This document shows, one piece after another, positions 1-10,908 of a stretch of DNA of 64,000 nucleotides. The DNA is taken from assembly GCA_017654935.2 (NCBI GenBank), contig CM065698.1, forward strand, positions 2,040,301-2,104,300, in the 5' to 3' direction. The notes under the pieces were generated by a model, which had not been told where the DNA came from, ran no database searches, and worked only from the letters and a program-made list of their open reading frames with translations. The translations under genes and the position numbers were made by a program. The DNA comes from Phymorhynchus buccinoides. Taxonomy: Eukaryota; Mollusca; Gastropoda; Neogastropoda; Raphitomidae. The stretch's first letter is position 1. Every line of letters starts with the position of its first letter.

Positions 1-381
1 GTCTTTTCAAAATATCTTCAACGTGATGTAGTTGGTTACCTTGAAAAAGTGACATAGCATATGAACGTGTCATAAAAGACGTTTGTCATCGATCGCTCAG
101 ACAGGAACAAAAAGAAGTTCAACGCAATAAAGCGAGATCATATTATATTGCTGAAAATGTAGGTTTAGTTCTGTAAGCAGATGAGATTCATCTTCCAAAG
201 TATTTGTGATCCTAAGTTGTTTAAAAAATATACTTATGGAGAGTTCACGTTTCCAAGATTTTGTTTCACAATGTCAGAAAAGGCTTTTAAATAACAAAAT
301 GCTGTTTTCGTTAACACATAATGAGAGTGACATGAAAAATAAGAAGCACCAATTGAAACAAATGTACACTTTACACATTTT
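1..381. other. AT-rich leader without a recognisable gene
   Basis: I see no conserved protein, RNA or repeat boundary here. The short open frame starting at 206 runs into the satellite that follows and has no recognisable domain, so it is not called as a gene. Confidence 0.4.
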
Positions 382-1128
382 CATGAAACCAGACAAAGAT
401 GATAGGGTTAGGATCAGCCTAGAGTTGTCATGAAACTGAAAGAAAACCAGACTTTGAGATCAAGAGTCATAAACATGAAGAGAATAGGATTAGAATCAGC
501 CTAGGGTTGTTGTGAGTAAACTGAAAACAAACCCCAGACTTTTAGATCGAGACTCATCAACACGAAAAGGATAGGGCTAGGATCAGCTTAGGGTTGTTGT
601 CATGAAACAGAAAGAAACCAGACTTTGAGATCGAAAGTTGTAAACACGAAGAGCATAGGGTTAGGATCAGGCCAAGATTGTTGTCATGAAACTGATGAAA
701 ACCAGACTTTGAGATTGACAATCATAAACACGAAGAGAATAGGGTTAGGATCAGCCTAGGAGTGTTGTCATAAAACTGAAATAAACCAGACTTTGTAATT
801 GAGAGTCGTAAACGCAAAGAATATAGGGTTAAGATGAGCCTAGGGTTGTCAGTAAACTGAAAAGAAGCAGACTTTGAGATCGAGAATCATAAACATGAAG
901 AAGATCAGGTTAGGATCAGTCTAGGGTTGTGGTCATTAAACTGACAAAAAGCAGACTTTGAGATAGAGAATCATAAACACAAAGAGGAGAGGGGTAGGAT
1001 CAGCCTAGCGTTGTCGTGAAACTGAAAGAAACCAGACTCTGAGATTGAGAGTCATAAACATGAACAGAAAAGGGATAGGATCAGCCTAGGTTTGTTGTCA
1101 TGAAACTGAAAAGAACCAGACTTTTTAA
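382..1128. repeat. Satellite block A, ~80-85 bp unit, about 9 copies
   Basis: A unit repeats that contains AGGGTTAGGATCAGCCTAGG, then a TTGTCATGAAACTGAAA segment, CCAGACTTTGAGATCGAGAG and TCATAAACA(T/C)GAAGAG. Successive GGATCAG cores lie about 80 bp apart (near 410, 489, 570, 666, 746, 911, 987 and 1078). Copies differ by point changes and small indels, so this is an ageing array. No frame stays open through it. The same satellite resumes as one copy near 1300-1430 and as a large block from 2196. Confidence 0.9.
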
Positions 1129-1956
1129 AATGTTATTGCTGTCCCATATGCTGGGTCGTACAGTGGCGTTGCTCCTACACTGCTCATTCTGAATCCCAAA
1201 GCGCAGCTACACCCTGGCTTGTTCAAATCGCAGAACCCGAGACCAGCCATCCAAGGGGAGCGAATCTTTGTAAGCCGTCAGAAAGCAAACAACCGCGGAA
1301 GAACTAGACTTTGAGATCGAGTCAAAATACAAAGACGATAGAGCTAGGATCAGCCTAGGGTTATTGTCATGAAACTGAAAGAAACCAGACTTTGAAATCG
1401 AGAGTAATAAACATGAAGACAACTTTTATAGCGCCTAATCTTTAAGCTCTAAGCGCTTTACAGAAATCACTAAAATGAATAGTAAACACAATGAACAAAA
1501 AGTATACATCAAACATTGACCAACACCCCCCTTCCCTGATCCCTCAGTCAATTTCTCAATCACGCCCAAATAATGAATGACATAATCTACAGTACACTTT
1601 CGCAACCAACTTGAAACACTCACACTGATGGACACTTAAAGACGCCCAGGCCGCACTATTAACAAATCACACCCACACCCACACTTATAACGATATAGAG
1701 AGAAAGAGAACAAGAGAGAGAAAGAGACAAACATACAGACAGAAAGACAGAGATGGAGACACAGAGAGAAAGACAGAGAAAGAGAGAAGAGAGAGACACA
1801 CAAACAGAGACAGAGATATATAGGACTGAAATACAGTTGCATGCATCATAAAATAACAACTTACTATAATTTGTACATACAATAGTCACAAAAAAGGCAC
1901 ATTATATTCAATATTAATAAACATTCCCCCCCCCCCCCCCCCCCCCCCCCCCCACC

Positions 1957-1987
<31 letters not shown>

Positions 1988-2195
1988 CGACACACACGCA
2001 CGCACACACGCGCATACACACAAACACACACAGACACACACGATTAGTGGAAAAACATTAAATGAATGACACTCACACACATACTAATAAAATAGCATTT
2101 TAAAACACTTATAACGTAAAATCATTTTAAAACAGTGAGACAAAATGGATAAAGAAATAAAAATACACAAGTACATAAAATGTACTCCTGTAATG
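1129..2195. other. Interruption in the satellite: unknown sequence, one satellite copy, simple repeats
   Basis: 1129-1299 is unrelated sequence, 1300-1430 is one more satellite unit, and 1431-2195 is non-satellite. The last part includes a GA-rich stretch (about 1698-1822), a poly-C run (about 1926-1953) and a CA tract (about 1961-2040). No gene is supported; open frames here are translations of the simple repeats. Confidence 0.6.
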
Positions 2196-4352
2196 TAAAC
2201 ACGAAAATAATAGATAGGGTTAGGATCAGCTTAGGGTTATTGACATGACACTGAAAATAACCAGACTTTGAGATCGAGAGCCATACAAATTAATAGAGTA
2301 GGGCTAGGATCAGCCTAGAGTTATTGTCATAAAACTGAAAGAAACCAGACTTTGACTTTTGAGACAGTCATAAACACGACGAGAGTAGGGTTAGGGTTAG
2401 CCTAGGGTTATTGTCATCAAACTGAAATAAACCAAACTTTGACATCAAGAGTCGTAAACATGAAAAGAATAGAGGGGTTAGGATCAACTTGGGTTGTTGT
2501 GAAACTGAAAAGAACCAGACTTTGAGATCGAGTGCGATAAAAAAATGAATCTGATACGGCAAGGCTCATCCTATAGTCATTGTTAAGAAATTGAAATAAA
2601 TCAGATTTTGAGATCGAGAATCATAAACACTTAAAGTTTAGGGTTAGGATCAGCCTAGAGTTGTTGTCATAAAACTGAACAGAACCAGACTTTGAGATTG
2701 AGTAGTAAACACAAAGAGAGTAGGGTTAGGATCAGCCTAGGGTTATTGTCATAAAACTGAGAGAAACCAGACTTTGAGATCAAGAGTAGTAAACATGAAG
2801 AAAATAAAGCTAGGATCAGCCTAGGGATGTCATGAAAATGAAAGAAACCATACTTTGAGATCAAGTCATAAACATGAAGAGGATAGGGTTAGGATCAGCC
2901 TAGGGTTGTTGTTGTAAAACTGAAAAGAATCAGACTTTGAGATCGAGAGTCGTAAACATGACAAGGTTAGGATCAGCCAAGGGTTGTCATGAAATTGAAA
3001 GAAAGCAGACTTTGAGATCGAGGGTCATAAACATGAAGAAGATAGGGTTAAGATCAGCCTAAGGTTGTTGTGAAACTGAAAAGAACCAGACTTTGAGAGA
3101 TCGAGAGCCATAAAATTGAATAGGATAGGGCTAAGGTCAGCCTAGGGTTATTGTCGTGAAACTAAAAAGAACCAGACTTTGAGATCGAGAGTCGTAAACA
3201 CGTAGATGATATGGTTAGGATCAGCTTAGGTTTGTTGTCATGAAACTGAAAAGAAAGAGACTTTGAGATCGAGAGTCTTAAACATGAAGAGGATAAGGTT
3301 AGGATCAGCCTAAGGATGTTGTAATGAAACTGAAAAGAACCAGACTTTGAGATCGAGAATCATAAACATGAAGAGGATAGGGTTAGGATCAGCCTAGGTT
3401 TATTGTCATGAAGCTGAAAGAAGCCAGACTTTGAGATTGATGGTCATAAACATGAAGAGAATAAGGGTAGTATCAGCCTTAAGTTGTTGACAGGGAGGGT
3501 TGTTGTAACGAAACTGAAAAGAACCAGACTTTGAGATCAAGTCATAAACACAAAGAAGATTGGGTTAGGATCAGCCTAGGGTTATTGCCATGAAACTAAA
3601 AGAAACCAGACTTTGACATCGAGAACCGAAAACACGAAGAGGATAGGGTTAGGATCAGCCTAGGGTTGTTGTCATTAAACTGAAAAGAACCAGACTTTGA
3701 GATTAAGAATCATAAACAATGTAGGGGATAGGGTTAGGATCAGCTTAGAGTTGTCATGAAACTAAAAAGAACCAGACTTTGAGATCGAGAGTCGCAATCA
3801 TGAATATGATACGGTTAGGATCAGCCTATACATGTTGTCATGAAACTGAAATAAACCAGATTTTGAGATCGAGTCATAAACATGAAGAGGATATGGTTAC
3901 GATCAGCCTAGGGTAGTTGTGAAACTGTAATGAACCAGACTTTGATACTGAGAGCCATACAAATGAATAGGATAGGGCCAGGATCAGCCTAGGGTTATTG
4001 TCATAAAACTGGGAAAAAAACAGACTTCGAGATCGAGAGTCGTACGAAGAGGATAGGGTTAGGATCAGCCTACGGTTGTTGTCATTAAACTGAAAAGAAC
4101 CAGACTTTGAGATCGAGAATCATAAACACGATGAGGATAGGGTTAGGATCAGCCTTGGGTTGTCATGAACCTGAAAAGAATCAGACTTTGAGATCGAGAG
4201 TCTGAAGAGAACAGGGCTAGGATCAGCCTAGGGTTGTTGTCATGAAACTGAGAGAAACCAGACTTTGACTTTTGAGATAGAGTCATAAACACAACGAGAG
4301 TATGGTTAGGCTCAGCCTACGGTTGTGTGAATGAAACTGAAAAGAACCAAAC
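2196..4352. repeat. Satellite block C, ~80-85 bp unit, about 26 copies
   Basis: This is the same unit as block A, repeated without large interruption. I count about 26 GGATCAG-type cores between 2221 and 4310. Most copies carry TAGGGTTAGG, which embeds a permutation of the TTAGGG telomere repeat, but the unit as a whole is not telomeric. Divergence between neighbours is moderate, so recent homogenisation is not evident. Confidence 0.9.
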
Positions 4353-5012
4353 TTGGCTCATGTTCATCTTTGACTGTCAAATGATTGTGTCCGTCTGCTA
4401 ACCTTTGTACTAGGCCTATAGAGACTTACCCTGCTTCCATAGCTTTTGGTCAGATTGCTAGGCTAAAGCATATTCATGAGTCTCTCAACGGTCGTTTGAT
4501 GCACACGGATGAAGAAGAAAGGGGGCGGGGTCAAGGAATAGTCAACTGATAAATGAACGTGAGGATAGAAGTATTTCTTCAAAAGAAAGGGTTTGATGAA
4601 TTTACAATGCCAAGCAATACAGAAAGAAAAAATGTTGTTTCTAATATCCGAGTAATAGCAAAACGAACAGCTTTGCTTCACAGTATACTCCCCCCCCCCC
4701 CCCCCCCCCCCAAGAGAATATCGTCTGCTAAATGAAATCCATTTAACATGATATATTTCGCTTTGTTTTGAGGCCCTGTAAAGGTTTTTCCTGCCAAAAA
4801 GGCGAAACATAAAAATGTTAAGTGTGCAGTCATTTTACTTTTGGCCTAGGGTTATGGGATAGGGTTAGTATTCCAAAAAGGTTATTAGCTAAAAAAAAAG
4901 GTTAATGAAATACAGCTTTATGCTTGGTAAGAAAGGCAAAAACGGCAAAATGGAATTAACCGAGAAATGCAGGGGGGTGGCACATCTTGACCTTAATTTT
5001 TTTTTTTTTAAT
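4353..5012. other. Dispersed repeat fragments with a C homopolymer; one half of a direct repeat
   Basis: There is no gene. A poly-C run lies near 4689-4711. The segment around 4770-4817 (GAGGCCCTG, then AAAGGTTTTTCC and AAAAATGTT) is repeated with changes at 5259-5325, so a ~50 bp direct repeat flanks roughly 440 bp that include the dispersed element at 5013-5250. A short stretch near 4448-4485 (GCATATTCATGA context) recurs near 6255-6285. Confidence 0.5.
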
Positions 5013-5250
5013 GCTTGTATTGCAAAACTTTCGTGCAAACGATTTAGCAGCCATCAGAAAAGAGACAGCGCTCGCCTTCTCTTTGAGTGAAAGCATTTGA
5101 CTTCCTGCTCCTCCGCCAAAGAGGAATCGCCGATTTGACTTATAGAAAACCAGAGCAAAGTAAGTGTTGCAATCTCTGTAAAGGGTGTTTTCCTGGTGAT
5201 CTCGGCGTGTTTCTTACAAAAACTCATAAGTCAGAGTGCCCCTTTAACGG
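5013..5250 (+). repeat. Dispersed repeat, 'CTCCGCC...CAGAGCAAAGT' family
   Basis: A ~240 bp element running from GCTTGTATTGCAAAACTTT through CTCCGCCAAAGAGGAATCGC and CAGAGCAAAGTAAGTGTT to CCCCTTTAA. Closely related copies lie in both palindrome arms (23773-24362 and 36058-36640). No clear terminal inverted repeat or Pol III boxes were found, so the class (SINE, MITE or LINE tail) is open. Confidence 0.75.
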
Positions 5251-5325
5251 TGTGCCATTTGAGGCCCTGAAAAGGTTTTTCCCGCCTAAAAGGCGAGGAG
5301 TAAAAATGTTGTGTGCAGTCCTTTT

Positions 5326-5723
5326 ATTATTTTTGTTGTCATTTTTATGATGAATGCAGCTTTTATTTATTTTTAACAATGCACTTGCTGTGATTTTGCA
5401 AAAGTTTAGCAATGCACTTCTGTGATTTTGCAAAGGTTTAGTAATGGTGGTTGTACACTTTTTAAAAAATGCCAAAATGAGGATGGGCCCTGTCAAGGGT
5501 ATTATCATCATACAATTCACGCCTCGTTCTTACAACACAAAATTTGTTTTCTTCATAATTATCTTTGCAGAAGCGTAATAATACACAACTTTAATGTAAA
5601 ATCGTTTGGCTTTCAAAATTCTGCAATTTTTTGGCATGCTATTCGTATGCTATGCATAATATTTTTTTGGACATGCAAGTTTAAGCAGACGACACAAACT
5701 CCAGTGAAAGCAAGACTGCTTAC

Positions 5724-5777
<54 letters not shown>

Positions 5778-5958
5778 ACGAGGTTTAGCAGACGACAGCA
5801 ACTCCAGTGAAGAAAGTGTGGTGGAAGCACGCACGCACTAGGCCCTACTAGCCTAGCCTAGTTAAGAGAGAGGGAGAGAGAGAGAGAGAGAATTGAATTG
5901 AATGAATTTTATTTATAGAGGGTAATAGAGTAAGCAATAACATGCTTTTGTTTTGCTT

Positions 5959-6029
<71 letters not shown>

Positions 6030-6240
6030 ATCAGACAGACAGAGACAGGCAGACAGACAGACAGAGACAGAGAGCAGGGAGAGAGGCAGGAAAAGGCAGG
6101 GCAAAAGACAGAGACAAAAAGAGATAGTATGTGGAAACAAAATTGGAAGCCGTGCAAGGCAGAGAAAAAGAAACAGAGAGAGAGAGAGAGAGAGAGATTG
6201 ACGCAGTCACAGCCTAACTCTGTCGGTTAACATGTTCTGG
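5326..6240. repeat. Gene-free stretch with (GA)n and (GT)n(GA)n microsatellites
   Basis: GA dinucleotide runs lie at about 5731-5773 and a GT run followed by a GA run at about 5961-6028, then CAGA-rich DNA. The segment near 5891-5940 (AATTGAATTGAATGAATTTT, then TTTATAGAGGG) resembles the 3' end of a retroelement with a short tandem tail. Open frames across the GA tracts are low-complexity artefacts. Confidence 0.7.
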
Positions 6241-6885
6241 TCAGCAGTCTGTTAGGCTGATGCATATTCATGAAGTTCTCAATGATCCACCAGCGCGTCG
6301 CACCCACGGACCTACATTACATGTAGAGTCGCACACTCAATTAAAAAGGGCAGACAACTTCAATGACAAAGGGAAGACAACTCTGATGCGCCCAGCAGGT
6401 CACGTGCTCATCCATGGAACTGGACCCAAATCACGTGATCTTCACAGGCAAAAGTCACGTGATCCCCTTCCCGAAATTAATAGGGGCAGCCTCCAACAAC
6501 CACACTCCTCTACGACAACGACCACTCGACCCCAATGCCCTCCCCCTTCTGAATTTAATCGCGATCAACAATCGGGAAAACACACAGCCGAAACCCTTAT
6601 GACAGACATTCTCACACACATGGCGAAAGCTAGAACAACGAACAAGCCAGAATCATTACTCGAGGGACTAGTCTCCCTCTTCCCTCCATCTAGTAACCCA
6701 ACAGCCATCTCTATGGGACCGAACAGCAACTTGATGCGCTTACCACACTGGCTTGTGGCCCCACGGGGGGTGATACACAAAGGCCAAAAAACCGGCTTAC
6801 TTCCCATTCTTCCAAGAGAATGGCAACTCATATCCCTTAGTCATAGCTATAAATAGCATATGTACCGACAGTAGCCTCCCTTGTC
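6241..6885 (+). other. Possible 5' region / ORF1 remnant of the LINE that follows
   Basis: An open frame at 6260-6856 lies directly upstream of the endonuclease. Its product is rich in Pro, Ser and Thr in the middle and has no CCHC knuckle or other ORF1 hallmark that I can recognise. Position alone suggests a LINE 5' UTR or the end of ORF1. It could equally be unrelated flank. Confidence 0.3.
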
Positions 6886-8148
6886 TTGGTCAAATTCAGT
6901 TCCCAAAAATGTAGTATTTTACAATGGAACTGCCGTTCCATCAAACGAACGGCAGACCACTTAATACATTTTCTAGCCACTACTAAATTATCCTATCATA
7001 TATTATGTCTCCAATCATTAAATGTAACATTTTCAGAACTCCCTCGTTTATGGGGTTATCAATACCCACCGAACACTAGTAACGAGGAAGGTAAGATATA
7101 TATGGCAACATATGTTGGTCTAAACACCAGTTTACTACTCTAAATATTGATGCCCCACATGGCCGAAAGGCCAAAGAGGGCGTAAAACCTTTATTTCCTT
7201 GGTCTAAATACGCAATGTGTATTATTAAAAAGTCGGGACTTTACTGGAGTTGCACTGCCTCCGGGCATTGCCTCCAGTATTGTTCCCACCATCTTTTAAT
7301 CTACAAATGTCCCATATGTGTCTGTTCCAGACCGAGAGGACGTAAAACACCATTTTTCATTCATTCATGTTGGTCTAAATATTCAATACAAAACAATTTT
7401 ACCGCCGATTGCCACTAATAATGACACGTTATATTCTGACGCAATACAAGTTAAAATTAATGGCAAAACAACTAACTTTTTAAATTTATATTATCCGAAA
7501 GGTTATCAGACCAGGACCAACCCAAACTGGCTAACCTCCCTTCCCAACACAACCTCGTGGGTGGTGGTGGGGGACTTTAACGCCCACCACCCCTCATGGG
7601 AATCCTTTGGTATAAAGCCCGATTCTGGAGGTACCAAACTTTTTCACGAAATCAACGACTCAGATTTAGTATTATTAAATGACGGTTCTTCAACTCGCTT
7701 TCCAGACAGTACTAAACAGAAACCCACAGCCATTGATTTAACCCTAGTTTCTCCCGATCTGGTGTTGAACCATGAATGGTATCCATTTTCAGATACTCTT
7801 TTTTCTGATCACAAACCAATTTCCATAGAACTGAATGTTAATTATGACACTAAAGAACCCCCACCAACACACCCAAAGTATAATTTTGACAAAGCTAATT
7901 GGCCCCTTTTTCAAACCATTCTTAATAAAAATGTTATCGAAAAGATTTCTGATCCTGATATAGAAACCTATTATGGCAATATACGGACAACTGTTTTGCA
8001 CGCCTGTAATATAGCTATTCCCCTTCTGCCTCAAATAAATACAAATAAACCTAAAAGTAAACCATGGTGGAACGAAGAGGTCAAAAGGGCAGTACAAGCA
8101 AAGAAAAAAGCTTGCAATCGCTTTGACATACACCCCACCCACCCCTAA
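6886..8148 (+). pseudogene. LINE ORF2 endonuclease domain (EEP type), interrupted
   Basis: The N-terminal part (6886-7143) carries ILQWNCRSI, typical of the start of apurinic-like LINE endonucleases. The remainder (7372-8148, same frame) carries VVVGDFNAHHPSWESF, then IDLTLVSPDL and LFSDHKPIS, the catalytic GDFNAH and SDH motifs. In LINEs this enzyme nicks target DNA to prime reverse transcription. About 245 bp of foreign sequence with stops separates the two parts, and the frame closes at 8148 just after WWNEEVKRAVQAKKKA. The next domain continues in another frame. Both catalytic motifs are intact but the protein is broken. Confidence 0.9.
7125..7372 (+). mobile_element. Two tandem SINE-like insertions inside the LINE endonuclease
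   Basis: The host motif TTGGTCTAAA appears three times, near 7114, 7199 and 7369, bracketing two inserts. Each insert ends in a variant of the same tail: GGCCAAAGAGGGCGTAAAAC near 7165-7185 and GACCGAGAGGACGTAAAAC near 7330-7349. The second insert matches the minus-strand copy at 14738-14880. The triplicated host motif is what two successive retrotransposition events at one site would leave as target-site duplications. No clear tRNA head is visible, so a LINE-tail-derived element is also possible. Confidence 0.7.
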
Positions 8149-9985
8149 TCATATTTTAATGTTAGAGGCGGAAGAATACTGTAATGATATTATTAATCAA
8201 GCTAAACGGGACTACTTTAATAAAGAGGAAATCCTCGATTACAGAGACCTCAGTAAGGCTTGGAAAAAGCTTAGAGGCATGAATAATCGGAATAAAGTAA
8301 GGGAGCCCAGAGTGATTAAAAACAATAAATTTACCACAACTAACTTAGAAACGGCAAATGTTATGGCAGAGACATTTGCCGAAGCTAGTCAAATTAAACT
8401 CCTTCCCACTAAAGAAAAAATAAAACGCCAAAGTAACCCCCATCATGTAAAATTACAAGATAACTCCCACTATATTAATTCCCCACTCAAATTTGCCGAG
8501 CTTGCTGCATCCATAAATCAAATTAAGAAAGTCAGTAAAGCAACAGGAGATGATCCTATCTCCTATCAAATTATAAAACAACTCCCCTTAGTGTTTCGTA
8601 AAATAATTCACGATTTTTACTCCAGATGTTGGGGTGAGGGAACCGTGCCGCAAGCCTGGAAGGAAGCACAGGTGGTTGGGATCCTTAAGCCCGGAAAACC
8701 GGCTAGGGATCCCAAAAGTTACCGCCCCATCTCCCTCACCCCCCACCTTGGACAGATCTACGAACGTATCGTAAAAAACAGACTCGAGTACTATCTCGAT
8801 AAAAACAATATTATCCCCAAGTTCCAAGCAGGTTTTAGAAGACACAGAAATTGTATGGAACAAGTAGTAAGGTTAACCTCCCACGTCAGACGATCTTTTG
8901 CACGTCGCAGAAAAGTCTTTGCCACCTTTTTTGACATAAAAGGGGCATACGACTCCGTCTGGCATGGGAGGCTCTTAGATAAACTCAGCAACCTCGGCAT
9001 CGAGGGTAATATGTTTAACTTTATAATGTCCTTTTTACATAACAGAAGTATGCGAGTCAGGGTAGGCCAATCAGTCTCCTCTGCTCATCAGCTTGACATG
9101 GGGGTGCCCCAGGGTAGCATAATAGCCCCCACCCTTTTCAATATTATGATATATGATATTTCAAAACTAAAACTTAAAAATTGTAAAATATCCATGTACG
9201 CGGATGACATCGCCATCTGGTCTATTAGCACCCCCCGCGGCCATAAAACCAATCTTGACCCTGAACTATTAATCCACCAAATCAACACTAACAAAATCAT
9301 TGAATATTTACATAATAACGGCTTTACATTATCCCCTAATAAATGTGACTTTATGGTTTTTTCCACATACGGTGACTGTGACTACAGTCTCAGAATTCTT
9401 GACGAAGTAAAAAACCCAGTCAAGTCTGTTAAATTTTTGGGTGTTATCCTGACTAAAAGTTTGTCATGGACTCAACATATTGAACATCTGACTAGTAAAG
9501 CTTTTAAAGCATTAAATTTTATTAAAGTAATAGCCAGACAATCATGGGCTAAGGACCCTAAATTTTTGACTTATTTAGTCCGTACGATCGTCAGATCTAG
9601 ACTAACGTACGGAATGGAAGCATACTATTCTCTTACCAAAACTAATTTAACCACTTTACAAAGAGCGGAAACTAAAGCGCTTAAAACTGCCCTACGTCTC
9701 CCAAGATACGCTGTAACCCAACTATTATACAGAGATATTGACTGGTTGCCACTGACCCACCTTTTAAAATTAAATTGTGCTACATTTCTAACTAGAGTAC
9801 ACGCATCCAATAACTTTTCGGAGGGAGAATTTCTTTCTTCCTTTTCGGATCCTTGGTTTGCAACTGGAAAACACATTAATATTTATGACTTTTCGGAAAA
9901 ACTTTTTGAAAGTTCAGATCTCCTTTTGGAAAATATTGCACCCTTTCCACAACACAGACACAGAATGGGACTGGGATCCCCCTGA
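8123..9985 (+). pseudogene. LINE ORF2 reverse transcriptase domain
   Basis: A 620-residue open frame that copies LINE RNA into DNA in related elements. It shows, in order, GILKPGKPARDPKSYRPISL (about residues 187-206), the RT motif A FFDIKGAYDSVWHG (about 267-280), GVPQGS (about 325-330) and the catalytic YADD (about 357-360). A thumb and linker region follow with VRSRLTYGMEAYY. All three RT aspartates are present. The ATG at 8123 is probably not a true start, because the domain should continue from the upstream endonuclease frame, and a shift of one base near 8123-8148 explains the break. A second shift near 9960 separates it from RNase H. Confidence 0.92.
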
Positions 9986-10595
9986 CATTGACATATCCCT
10001 TCACCATTTATATGACAAACAGAATGACCTGAACCGTTTAACCGTTGCAGCCAAGGAGAAAATCTATAACTTAAGACACTACTTATCCATATTTACTGAT
10101 GGGTCCCTATTAAGTAACCATCAAATAGGATGTGCCTTTAGTATCCCCGACCTGAAAATTTCAAAAGCATTTCAATTAAATAATATTTCCTTTTTTTCCG
10201 CTGAGCTCTGGGCCATTTTGGAAGCCCTGGTATTTATTGATAATTTACCCAACTCCCCCACACAAATAGTTATATTTTCAGATTCCCTTTCTTCAATCCA
10301 CTCTTTACAGGGAAATAATCAAAATCGGTCCGAAATAAAAAACGAAATAAGAATTATAGTGCAACAATTACATCTCAAAGGAACAACAGTTTTACTTGTA
10401 TGGATTCCCTCCCATTGTGCCCTGGCAGGTAACGACGCGGCCGACAGAGAGGCCAAAAGGGCCGCTTCGGGTCAAGCCGGCAGCGTCGTTAACATCAAGC
10501 TGTCGGTTAGGGAAATTAAAACTTTACTCAAAACCTCAGTTGCCCAGGAGTGGGCCAAAGTATTGGAAATATATGCCAAAGCCATGGGATCATAA
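9960..10595 (+). pseudogene. LINE ORF2 RNase H domain
   Basis: The frame contains LSIFTDGSLL (about 10085), FFSAELWAILEAL (about 10193), IVIFSDSLSSIHSL (about 10268) and WIPSHCALAGNDAADREAKR (about 10400-10460). These supply the D-E-D-D residues of RNase H, which degrades the RNA strand of the cDNA hybrid. Possession of this domain is what places the element with I/Nimb-type LINEs rather than CR1 or RTE. The frame is in a different phase from both the RT and the downstream Cys/His region. Confidence 0.9.
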
Positions 10596-10908
10596 AATAG
10601 TCCAGGGAGGGCTATTTCTCTCCGTAACACCTAAAATTCAATCCCTAATATTTCGACTCAGAACCAGTTCCCATTACTGTAAGTTTAAAAACCTTACTTG
10701 TGAATGCGAAAAAAACCTAAATTTAGATCACTTATTTAACCCATGTAATTATATTCAATTTCAATTTACAAACTTTTTTCAACAACTAAAAACAGCCAAT
10801 ATTACATTTACCCAAAACTCCATTTTTGCTTTTGGCCCAAGGGAGTGGTATCCACTCGTTTGGTTTGCCGAGGCAATTTCGAAATCATCTTTTGGCCACA
10901 ATTTCTAA
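10590..10908 (+). pseudogene. LINE ORF2 C-terminal Cys/His region
   Basis: After another frame change the sequence encodes SLIFRLRTSSHYCKFKNL and then TCECEKNLNLDHLFNPC, a C-x7-C-x-C...H...C arrangement like the zinc-knuckle tail found after RNase H in many LINEs. The frame ends with FGPREWYPLVWFAEAISKSS before the stop at 10908. It is part of the same ORF2 and not a separate gene. Confidence 0.75.

Noticed and set aside
4463..4810. 115-codon minus-strand frame
   Set aside because: It spans a C homopolymer and a dispersed repeat; no domain or splice signal.
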